A stretch of 47,172 nucleotides of DNA from Seison nebaliae (taxonomy: Eukaryota; Rotifera; Pararotatoria; Seisonacea; Seisonidae), in contig JALJEE010001153.1 in the NCBI GenBank assembly GCA_023231475.1, positions 1-47,172 of the forward strand, written 5' to 3'. This document shows, piece after piece, positions 35,171 to 45,621 of the stretch. A program made the translations under genes and the position numbers. Below the pieces are notes generated by a model. It was not told where the DNA came from. It ran no database searches and saw only the letters and a program-made list of their open reading frames with translations. Positions within the stretch are counted from its first letter, which is position 1. Each line of letters starts with the position of its first letter.

Positions 35171-36968
35171 TCAAATGAAAATGAGAACTACTCCAAGAAT
35201 GATATTGATCACGAATAGACTTCCATATACCAATTCTAAACAAATTGATAATTTCTTTTGTTTCTCTTCTTTGAATGGTAGGAAAGTGATGATGGATTGC
35301 CAAATAATTTTACCATCAAATTTCCCAACCGGAATCGAGTTCACTATGGCCAATCCTAGAGAGAAGGCGATAACATATTGACCGAAGAAGATGAAATAAT
35401 ATGGAATATAATTATTCACATATTTCCATTTGCTCTGGTATTCGGTGAGGAAGATGTCTTTTGCCAATTCAAAAGTGAAACCGATGAAGATGATTGAATT
35501 ATTTTTCGCTCTATCGATCACGAATAAACGACGATAGACCGAATTATCCAAATTGAAATTTCTCTCATTATTCAAATCTACGATTTGTTTTTCATACGAT
35601 CTATCGTCATCTAAATTCGTCTCGACTTTCGGTAGGAAACAATCGACTAATGATTTGTTCGATTTTTTATTTGAAGCACAATTTGAAATTGAAGTGCAAC
35701 GTGGATATTTGAGAATGGAACGAACATGAAGACAATATCTATCGAAACTTAATTCTACATTCGGTCCAAGAAAACATAGATAAGAATCCATCATTTCATT
35801 CATATCACAACAACGATTTTGACGATCGACGAATTTGAGAACGTCCGCTCGATCCAAACAAAATCCTTCGTCCGTTTCACTGATGAGACATCGTTTCCAT
35901 TCGTTGAGTGTTGAGAATTTGCAATTGTTTAACGAGATGATTTGATCATTCTCTATTAATGTATGTTTCAATGGGGAATTCTACAAACATCATCGTCACA
36001 TCGAATGAAGAAATGAAAGAATAACATTCCGAATGTCATAGATGTAAACGCCTCGAGTTTCGTACAAAGCCGAAAAGATGAGATGAAGAAATGGAACACA
36101 AGAGAAGAGAATGAAAGTGAGAATGATGTTGTGCCAAATTCCAGCAGAATATATTCGAATTTTCTGAACAGCCGTCGTATTCTCCACGTCACACTTATCG
36201 AGAACGACGTACGCGCCAGGAAAGATGAGAAAGAAATAGACTCCAAATCCACGAATTCTCACACCTTCGATCACTGCGGCAATTGCATGTCCTGTTTCGT
36301 GGAAGATATTCACCACCCAAATCGAGATGATATAATAAGGAATGTGTGCCGTGGGCAAATTAATTCCTGGCACCTAATATATTCCAAGCGGAAATAAAAC
36401 CATCAAAAAAAAGGGAAATGAATGACACACTAACGAGAGGAATGACGAATTGTTCTTGTTGAAGAATGGAACGAATATCATCGTAACTGACGGAGACATT
36501 CTTGATGATTTGGACGATGTATTTATAAATGGCGTACACGAAAATAACGGTAGAAGAAACACCGAAAATGATAGTGATGGTGGAACCGAAGGCATAAATC
36601 CATCGGATTCTCTTATAAATATTTTTCAATTCGTTGTCTCGTTTTAATGAAGTTTTGATCAATTCCTTCTCATTCTCCACTTCTTCCGTATTATCATCCG
36701 AATTCCATGAGGAGGGAAGGAATTGATTGGGCGCCTCGAAATCGATATATTTGAAAATGGGAATTGAATAAAATAATTTGAAGAATAATCGTTCGAAACA
36801 TTTGCCTTCGAAGGAGATATAATACAATCCGATATGACAATTATGGTTCTTCAACCATTCCACCACATCTTTCTTTAGAATGATACGGAAGAGAATAATT
36901 AACAAGTAGATACTCATCCAACATCCCATCACTTTCAAAATGAATAAAACGAAATTGTGCAACATCAT
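35171..36968 (-). CDS. MBTPS2: Site-2 protease (membrane-bound transcription factor site-2 protease)
   Basis: Three exons (36968-36435, 36373-36026, 35980-35171) join in frame to 563 aa (human 519). Introns are 61 nt (GTTAGT...TATTAG) and 45 nt (GTTATT...TTGTAG). The first join creates PLVPGINLP, matching the human VLVPGINLP segment. The zinc site HETGH has H203, E204 and H207. The third zinc ligand lies in NSIPVGKFDG (D516), where human has NAVPCFALDG. A Cys-rich lumenal region (exon 3, residues about 305-420) and several hydrophobic helices at both ends agree with the family. S2P cleaves SREBP, ATF6 and similar membrane-bound factors within the Golgi membrane after site-1 cleavage. The charged roughly 50-residue stretch near residues 75-125 is longer than in human. 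No partner gene is nearby. Confidence 0.92.
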
Positions 36969-37214
36969 TCCAACATCCGTTACGTGAGAATTTATGAGAA
37001 ATTTACTTGAGAAAAAAAGAAAATAATTTAGAAGAAAAGTTTATGAGAATAACTTCTTCCTCCTTCACTCACAATTAGAGAGTTTCGCGTAAATGTTCTG
37101 TCTATTCTTTTCTCATTCACTCGATGTTTTTTGCGGGAAAAGGAAATTGGATAATTGTCTTTGCAAAAATCACTTTAATTCTTCTTCTTTTTTTTTCTCG
37201 AACGAATCATTGAG

Positions 37215-37346
37215 CTAAATAATCATTTGCGTCGAAATCTTCTTCTCTTTCAAATAACGATAGTAGAGTAACAAAAGAATGAGAATGCCAAAAAGAATCG
37301 CTTCGCCGAATATTAGAATACATAGAATGATCGGCATCTTCTCCAT
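37215..37346 (-). CDS. 43-aa single-pass membrane microprotein
   Basis: A short ORF (ATG at 37346, stop at 37215) encodes 43 residues: a short N-terminus, about 25 hydrophobic residues (PIILCILIFGEAILFGILIL and onward) with a Gly-Glu in the middle, then a basic cytosolic end (YYRYLKEKK). The layout resembles small membrane regulators, but it matches none that I can name. The frame is closed by a stop 33 nt upstream of the ATG, so it is not obviously an exon of a larger gene. It sits alone between S2P and the giant disordered gene on the same strand. Chance hydrophobic ORFs occur in AT-rich DNA. Confidence 0.35.
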   Translation of the reverse strand: MEKMPIILCILIFGEAILFGILILLLLYYRYLKEKKISTQMII

Positions 37347-37509
37347 TGAAACGCAAGGATTATTTCCTTCTTCAAATTATTTAGTATGTGCAATCGGGCA
37401 AAATTAATTTGGAAGAAATAATAAAATAGAGAATTGAAGGAGAAGAAACTTCAACTTAAAAACACTTCGCTCCCAACTCATTTAAATATTCATTAGAAAA
37501 ACAAAAAAT

Positions 37510-40500
37510 TTATTTCAACGAAGATGACATTTTTTTCCTTGAATATTCTTCTGATTCTTTCAACATTCTTATCATGTCTTCCGGAATCTTCTCCACTTGT
37601 AACTTAGTCTCATTCCTCTTCATTCTCTTCTCAAAATAATCATATTTTGTCAACAAACGTTGAAATTCTCTCATCGGTATCAATTTGGACGCAGTCCCTC
37701 CAAAATCTAATTTTTCCGAACGTTTACCAAATGTTCCCGAACCTCGTCGACTTATCGTTCTTTTTCCAAAACTATTTCGACTTGGCGTTCCCTTTCCCAA
37801 ACTATTCTGACTCATCCTTCTCATTCCCAAACTATTCTGACTCATCGTTCTCATTCCCATACTATTTCCACTTATCAACCTCGTTCTCAAACTATTTTCA
37901 CTATTCAATTTGGACAATGGTCTACCTAGAGAAATTGTCGTTTTCAAACTGGGCGAATCATTCGTCGTTCTGTTCAATTTGGAACTTTTCACTTTTATCA
38001 AATTCGTTCCCGATAAATTATCTAATTTAGTTTTCGAATAAAATTCCTCAATTTTCTTCTTCACATTCTTCACATTCATCTGTTTCTTCCTCGTGTTGTT
38101 GGGTGCACGTTTATTTAAACGTCTCGTCACTTTCGTCTTATTTCCGGCGCCCAATGGTTTCCGTACAGAAAACAACTTACGATAAGTTAATTTGTCAGGC
38201 GGTTTACCTCGTTCATGAACAAATTTCTTCTCTTGAAAATTTCTTCTGTGATTATCTTTTATTAGTTTCTGACAATGATTTCTATAAGAATCTTCTTTAA
38301 TTAATTTTCTTTCCGAATCATCTAAATTTCCGCTACTTTTCTCATAATGAAGATCTTTCTCGTCATTTGTTGACGATGACGTGGACGAGAATTCCGTTTG
38401 AGATGATTCATCAGTTTCATAATTTTCAGGTTGAATGATATTTTTTAACACTTCATCATAAACTCCATTATATTTCGACAAGTTTTTCTTTTTCATTTCT
38501 TTTGATGAATCGTCTCGTTTATGTTCGTCGAATTCTTCACAAATCATCGATAATTGATTGGGATGATCGATAATTGATAAATCCGATTGAGATTCCATTT
38601 CTTCTGAATTTTTCTCATGTTCATCCGAAGAAGTTATTTCTTCGAATGTCGTTGCAATTGAGAATTCTCCTCCTTCCAAAGATGAATCGTCGTCTTCTTT
38701 CATATCTTCCATCGAAAACTCTGATCCGTCGTCAGTGAAATTGATTAAATACTCATTACTTATCAACGACGGTTCCAAACTAAACTTTTTCGTTTCCATC
38801 GACGATGAAAATTTCTTCGCTGTTGATTCACTTTCATCTTCAGCACTATTCCCGTACAAATCTTCTCCATTAAATTTCATTTTTGATATCATTCCCAGAT
38901 CGTCGATCTTAATTGTCTCATCGTTCCTCACTAGATTGGCATGAGATTCCGTCGGACTTTCTGTCAATAACGTCCGATAATCAGAGAAACCGTTTCCGAA
39001 ATTTCCAAATAATTTCGACAATGTATTTCGCGAGTCAATCGTCAATTCTCCTTCACAAAATGATATTTTTTTTTTGAGTAATTTCTCTATTTCTCTCTCG
39101 TCGTTCAAATCGATTAATTTATTTTGTAACATCGAATTCTTTTGACGTTCCATCAATCTCAAATGACTCAATTTATTCTCATCCATTTCTATATTACTTC
39201 TCTCATCCGAATTATATCTCTTCAAATATCTCTCCTCAATATCTTCATTTGTGACAGTTGATTTATCATTTTTAAATTGTTCATTCATCGAATTATTCCG
39301 CAATTTCGAAATTTGTTCAATCGATATTAAATTATTATCTAAATACTCATCCGTTTCAGTTGCCACATTAATCGTTTTCGGTTCATTCTTTTTCATTTCA
39401 TCGATTAATTCCGTTTGTGTATAATTATCTTTTCCATCAAACAACATTCCAGTACTATCAATCCTTTCAGTTATGTCATCCAACAAAATATCAAAACTTT
39501 GTTTCGTCAATTTCGTTGGTTGTTTCGACGTAGTGATCCTTCTTAAATTATTTGATTTCGTCTTCAATTTAGACGGTTTCGATTTGCTTCTACTTTTCGG
39601 AAATCGTTCCGAACTTTCTTCCAATTCAATTTCTTTCAATTTGTTCATTTCATTAAATAAATTTTCATCAATCTCTTTATTCATCTGCTTTCCAGAACTC
39701 TTCTCTTCTCCTAACACATCACGAGTGATATCATCACCTTCGATCGTTATCCATTTTTTCTCTTTCGTTTGATTCGATGAAGGCGCATTAACTTCTTCTA
39801 ATAGAAAAGTAGTTAAAGCGAATTCACTCATATCTTCTCCAAGTTGTTTCGTCGAGAAATTATCGAAGAAGTTCAATAAAATATCGTTATAAATTGATGC
39901 TCCATCTCGATAGAGTTGTGCAGTTATTCGATTATCTCGAATACGTTCCCATATCTCTAATTTATTTCGAGATTTCTTTTTCATTTTTGCCTTATCCACC
40001 GAAATGGTTGATGCTGCAATCTTTGCTGATTTCATACATTCTTTCAACAAATCTATTAACTCCATCAATGTTTGTGGTTTCTTCAAAGAAATTTCATCTA
40101 ATCCTCTCAAATCATTTTCAGGAATTTGAGTATTTAATTCAATATTATTCGATTGTATCATCGTTTCAGCTTCATTCAAATAATTCATCGTTATCATAAC
40201 AGCATCGTTCGCTAATTCCGATTCTTTATCTGACCAAAACTCATCATCTTTATCATTCTCCTTATGTCCTTCCAATTCCATTCTTTCTTTATATTTCTCT
40301 CTTCTATCATTATTCGTCCATATATTAAAATTTAAATTACCTCCATTCTTTGAATCAATTTCGAATTCCAGTTTATTTCCATTAAATTCGGTTTCGGATG
40401 GTAAATCGTCAAAACTCATCGGCATATATACCACATGTCGTTGAGGAGTACTTCTACTATCCTGTTTCTCTAATAATTTTTTCACCATTTCATCTAACGA

Positions 40501-43500
40501 CCATCGAGCAACTTCTTCTTTTATATTTTTCATTTCAAATTTTCCTGATGGTTTTTCATCATTCACAATGATCTTTGGTGTTTCTCTAATTTCTTCATTT
40601 TTTTTCACATTCGAACTTTTCGTTTCATTCATCTTTTCTTCATCATTTGTCTTTTTCAATTTTTGTGATTTTCCATTTTTTCTTGATGGAAATTGACGAA
40701 GTTGAAATTTCTTATTTTTTATCGATTCCGATTTTTTATTTCCTATCACTTCTGCCATTCTTTTTGATGATAATTTGGAAGTTTTGGTTTTTTCTGATTT
40801 CTTTTCTTTTAATTTTCTTAATTTTGAATCATAAATTTTTGGTGTAAATTTCATTTCTTCGAAATTGTCGTCTGTCGATGTCGGTTTCTTTAGATTATCC
40901 AATATGTTCGAAAGTTTATTTTTACGTTTTTTTGATTTTTCTAATTCTTTCATTTTCTTACGTTCTTCCTGTTGTTTATTCTCTTCCACCTGCTGTCGTT
41001 TAGCGAGATAAGCAGTTGTTAATTTATTAAATTTTTTCTTTTTCTCTTCCAAATGTCGATTATTTGAAATGTTTCTTTGATCGTCCAAAAAACGATGTTT
41101 ATTTGGAAGAAGTAATTTAATCTTAATCGATTTCTCCAGTTTTCTTTCATTAAACATGGAACGTAAATTTGATGATTCTCTTGAATTATTATGATTATTT
41201 TTGTAATTGCGTTGAAGGAAAGGAAATGTGTTTAGAATGATATTCTTCTTGTTCTTTTTCGGAGATGGTTTACCATTTGAACAATCTTTCCTCATTCTCT
41301 CTAATCCGTTATGTCTCACAGAACCATGAGAAGCGGTCGGTCGAATATATTTATCTGATTTCATTGATGACGATATTCTCTTCTCTGGAAACTGACGAAA
41401 CTCCATGAAATATTTATGTTTACGTCCATGTGGATGAGTAGGCTGTCGACTCTTTCGACAATCCTTAAAATATTTGGATCCTTTCGTCTTCTTTGCTGTA
41501 GAGCGACTTCGTTGAGATCGACTTCTTTGAAATCGAACCGGTTTTGTGATTTTCGATGATCTAATAATATTATTATTCGCTTTCAAATCTTTGGGAATTG
41601 CAGCATCAAACATAATAGTGTTCAATTTTGGCATGACATCCAAATCGGATTTCTTATCTGAGATGGGCCAACTTGACACGTCAGAGTCACTTAATTTCAC
41701 CGCCGAATTACAAATATAATTCGTTTTTGGCGATTCACAACAAATGATGGTTCGATTCTTCAATGAACCACCATCTTCACCTCCGATATCTCCATAACTT
41801 CCAGCGTATCGATTTGAATGATGGTTACGTCTTCTGGTGTGACGTGTTTGTGGTAAACAAACAAAACAATGTTCTTTTCCGTCATTAAAACATCCGCAGG
41901 TTTTTCGACTTTTCGATCCGTTCGATCTCTTTCTTCCATTCCACATTTCATATTTTGGAGAATAGAGTTCCTCCGAACTCCGGCAATAACTCTGTCCATC
42001 CGAACAATAACTGTGTTTGTACGTGTGTTTATCATCGAACGATTTCCGTAAATAACGGTCTTCATCTCGACGTCGATTACTTCTGGAATGGAGAGATTTA
42101 TGAAGATATTTTTCCAACATTTCATTCTGGTTTCTTTTGGTAGGTACGACTCTCGAAGAATGACGACCATCTCTCTCATATTTATCATCCGTTTTATTAT
42201 GATGGTGATGGTGATGATCAGGATTTCTACTTCGATGACTATGTTGATGATCACTATGTCTACTTTGATGACTTTTATGTGAATGTCGATCGTTTAAAGA
42301 TCCGGTATAATAACCATCAGAATATTTATCGCGATGATGTTGATGTCCTAGTGAATTATGTTGATATCTGTGAGGAGTTGTATTATCTAACGAAATATTA
42401 GGAATCTTATCTCCAATAGATGTGTGACGATGATGATGTAACCGTTGGACAATATCATCATTTCTACCACCATTTTTTCCATCAAACGATCGATGATGAT
42501 GTTTAGGACGATGTCCTTCTTCCTTTAATCGATGATGATGTGATTTGTGCGATCTTCCGTCATCTCCACTTTTATGATGATGACGTCGATTATTTATCGG
42601 TTGTGAATGATAAATATAAGAATAATTATCTGTTCTATCTTTGGAACCACTTGTATAATAATCTTTGAGAATCTTCTCTTCACTTATCTCACTAACAGAC
42701 ATCGTATTATCTTCACCTGTCGAGTTCGAATGTTTCTCACTAAAACTCTTCGGAATAAACGAACCAGATACAGGTCCGTCACTATGTCGTTCATGAAAGC
42801 CCTGACTTGCCCCCTCGAAATAAGTAGGAACGGTTTTAGTTGCGGTAGAAACGGAATCTAAAAAATTCTTATTATTCGTTCTCACATTCGTCGTTCGACT
42901 ACTGCGTGATTGTATCGATTTGTAACTATGATTATTATGACGAGTAGATGAACGAGGCGAATAATGTCGACTACTACTACGACTATAATGACTAGTGTGT
43001 TTCCCATTCATATTATTAACGACGGATTGCACATGAAATAATTCTTTGACTATCAATTGATTTTCAGTAGAATCTGATCCGATTAATCCTCTAGAATTGG
43101 CTTTTAATAAATAATTGAATCCACATGATCTCCGTTCTATCATTTGATTCTCGATATCTTTCACATGTTTCGAAAACGACACTTTCTCACCATCAGAAGT
43201 TGCCTTCGATCCTATTGAAGCGAAATCGAAAATATTCTCTAAAACTTTCTTCTTTTTCTCTTTATCTTCTGTTCGGTTAATTCTCCTGTCAGCGAAACGA
43301 CTAATCGCTTCACGTATCGGGAAAACGATCTCTTCTTTCCCACTATTCAATGCGATGGTGGAATAACATTTCGCATTGACCTTATGATAATCTGTATCGA
43401 TCTCTGTGATTTTTATTTGAGTTTTCGAATATTTCGGCCATGTTCCATCACCAGTCTGTGGAATCGTTTCTTCCAACAAATTCTCCAAATAATTGATCGA

Positions 43501-45290
43501 CGGTAAATTTTCCACTTGAAACTGAGAATGACGTTTCATTGTCACTTCCTTCTTTCCATTTAGCCATGTCAATTTGGATGGTTCGTCAACTTCACTCAAA
43601 TATTGACAGTTCGATTTAAAAATAGAATTATGACTTCGAATAGCTGACATTCCATCTCCTTTACTTTCGCCTGAATTACCACTAAGAATCGAAACTGAAA
43701 AACATTCTTGTGCGGCACATTTACAACTCTCTAAATTCTCCTCCGTATGATTATTGGAGATAGAAGGACGATATATTTGTCGATCATTTACGCTATTCAT
43801 TCCTAATAATTTCTCTTGAATGGACGTTCGACAATTGGTGGTGGAAGGAATACTTTGAAATGATAATTCCTCTTCCAAATTCATTTGATATTTATTCGAA
43901 CTATCACGACAACAATTGAGGATTGTTTTGTATATTTCTTTAGCATGATGAAAATCTGGAAATCTTTCCATAATAATATTAGCTTTCCTCAATTGAAAGT
44001 TCGTATCAGTGAAATTAGTTAATTTTTCCATCATATTCATTTGTAATTCGTTACAAGTAGTAGGAATTCTTAATTGTTCTACTCTCTCTCGTTCTACAGA
44101 GGCAATTGCGGTTAATGTATCGACATCAATACGTTGCTCGTACCATAAATGTTTCTTCGGATAGTCACCAACATAACTCTCACTACAATTCCTTAAGACG
44201 ATAGGCTTATATTGTTGTGCACGAAGAAGTTGAGGAGTCGTTTCAATACTCGTCCGCTGAAATTTCAAATCGTCCTTATTTTTCTCATCTAATTGTTCGT
44301 GTTTGATGATTGATAATCGTACGTGATTAATAATTAGAGAGGAACTTCTTCCAATAGTAGATGTCTTGTTTTCCGAATAACTTTCTGTTGTCTGTGTAAA
44401 TTCACATTTTCCAATTATAGGAATTCTGTATAAATTTGCACGATATAACGGTTCCGTTATGCTGATATTGACACCTTCGGAGCAAGCATCTTCTGTCATT
44501 CCGGTATCTTGTGATGAAAGTAAGTCCATTTGGTCGTCAATCGTTTGAAGATTATAACCGTCACTACAACTACCGTCGTTGAATAAACAATGAAATTCCA
44601 TTCTCCCACAATCACTTCCCACATTTTTATTCAACGCATCATATCTCATTCTTTCATCGCCATCATCCGGTATTTCAGGTAGTGAAGTAATTCTTGGTAT
44701 ACTACTCAATCCAACAGACATTGATTTATCCGTCTCTTTTTCAGATTCGTTAAATAAAAAAGGTTTTCGTCCATCAATCGTTGTCATTTTCACCTTTTTT
44801 TCATGTTCATTTATCGGAGATTTTTTTTCATATTTTACAGATTTCGAATTAGTTGTTCGTTTACTCTTAGGGATGTTTGATCGTTTTGCTGATGTATCGG
44901 GTGATGGTTTTTTTACTTCTTCCAAAATTTTTGAAAGTTTCGCTATACTACTCGCAGTTGATTGAGCCGGTTTCAACTCATTTTTCGATAAAGCACCACC
45001 GAAAGATGTCTTCGAAAGATTCTTCGAATTCGAGTTACTCTTCTTTTTCCTTTTCTTCTTCTTTGTGACGTGAGTGGTTGGACTAGAACTCGCTATCAGT
45101 TTATCAAGAGTAGCAGATGAGAATTTTGTTGTATGTATATCTTCCGTCGTTCCTTCAGAATTACCAAAATTAGTGATAAGATCATTTCTCATAAATGATG
45201 TGTTATCATCGGTTTTAATTAAGAGACTGAAAGTATATGGAAATGAATGAATAACAGTTAATGGAACCTGTCATCTAAATCTGGTTTCAT
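37510..45290 (-). CDS. Giant disordered, low-complexity protein (about 2,579 aa)
   Basis: Two exons: a 23-nt first exon (45290-45268, MKPDLDD plus two bases) and a 7,717-nt second exon (45226-37510) joined over a 41-nt intron (GTTCCA...TTTCAG). The single intron was inferred because the frame is open above the internal ATG at 45192 up to this acceptor. No folded domain is recognised. Composition is Lys, Ser, Asn, Asp, Glu and Arg rich. Recognisable zones are a Lys/Ser N-terminus, a His/Arg/Ser-rich zone (residues about 880-1035), a Lys/Arg coiled region near 1360-1450, acidic/Ser zones near 2100-2260 and a basic C-terminus with five 10-residue repeats. A short Cys patch (CGCFNDG, CFVC near residue 1105) could bind metal. 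There is no signal peptide or membrane helix. Scaffold, spermatid or cytoskeletal roles are possible but unproven. Confidence 0.75.
37747..37896 (-). repeat. Five tandem 30-bp coding repeats
   Basis: Exactly 150 nt encode five consecutive 10-residue units, NSLRTRLISG, NSMGMRTMSQ, NSLGMRRMSQ, NSLGKGTPSR and NSFGKRTISR. The NS(L/M/F) start and a Ser near the end recur in each. The units form a regularly spaced basic/serine array near the C-terminus of the giant disordered protein. The middle units are most alike in DNA, so the array grew by recent duplication there. Confidence 0.85.
42150..42600 (-). repeat. His-rich low-complexity coding zone
   Basis: Within the giant protein this zone encodes clusters of His with Ser, Arg and Asp, including a run of six His in NPDHHHHHHNK and many HHH or HxH triplets. 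The DNA is ATG/ATGATG-rich on the plus strand. Such tracts can bind metal or target proteins to nuclear speckles; no function is claimed. Confidence 0.8.
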
Positions 45291-45437
45291 AAAAAAAATT
45301 TATGAATAAGATGCGAATGAAAGTGAAAACTGTTTTTAGTGGTTTGAATATCATAATATAATATATCATCACGAAGTGATTTTGGATCAGTATGAAGATC
45401 GTTGTTCGAATGATATTTGTGGGAGGATTGCTTCCCT

Positions 45438-45621
45438 AGAATGAGTAGGAATGGGGGAGAATTGAACGAAAAGAACTTGATGCTCGTTTTTGTTTTCGGA
45501 TAAAACTGCCTTTCTGATTGGCGTTAATTGGCGGGACAATTGCATCGGAAACATTTGCATCTGGAACGTTAGATAACAATAATGATTCGTCAATTTTATC
45601 TGGAACGATCAAGTATAAGTC
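45438..45621 (-). other. Coding-like segment of unknown ownership
   Basis: On the minus strand an AG at 45622 is followed by about 60 open codons. They are acidic first (EDLYL, DKIDESLLL, NVPDANVSDAIVPP), then basic (KGSFIRKQKRASSSFRS), and end at a TAG. The composition looks like a real protein tail, but there is no ATG and I found no partner exon. It could be the last exon of an unseen gene upstream, or chance. Confidence 0.2.

Noticed and set aside
36374-36647. Small frames on both strands around the first S2P intron
   Set aside because: They are shadows of S2P exon 1; the intron at 36374-36434 explains the frame change.
41760-42254. 164-aa ORF rich in Ile, Met and Arg
   Set aside because: It is an out-of-frame shadow of the His-rich zone of the giant gene, created by ATG-rich repeats.
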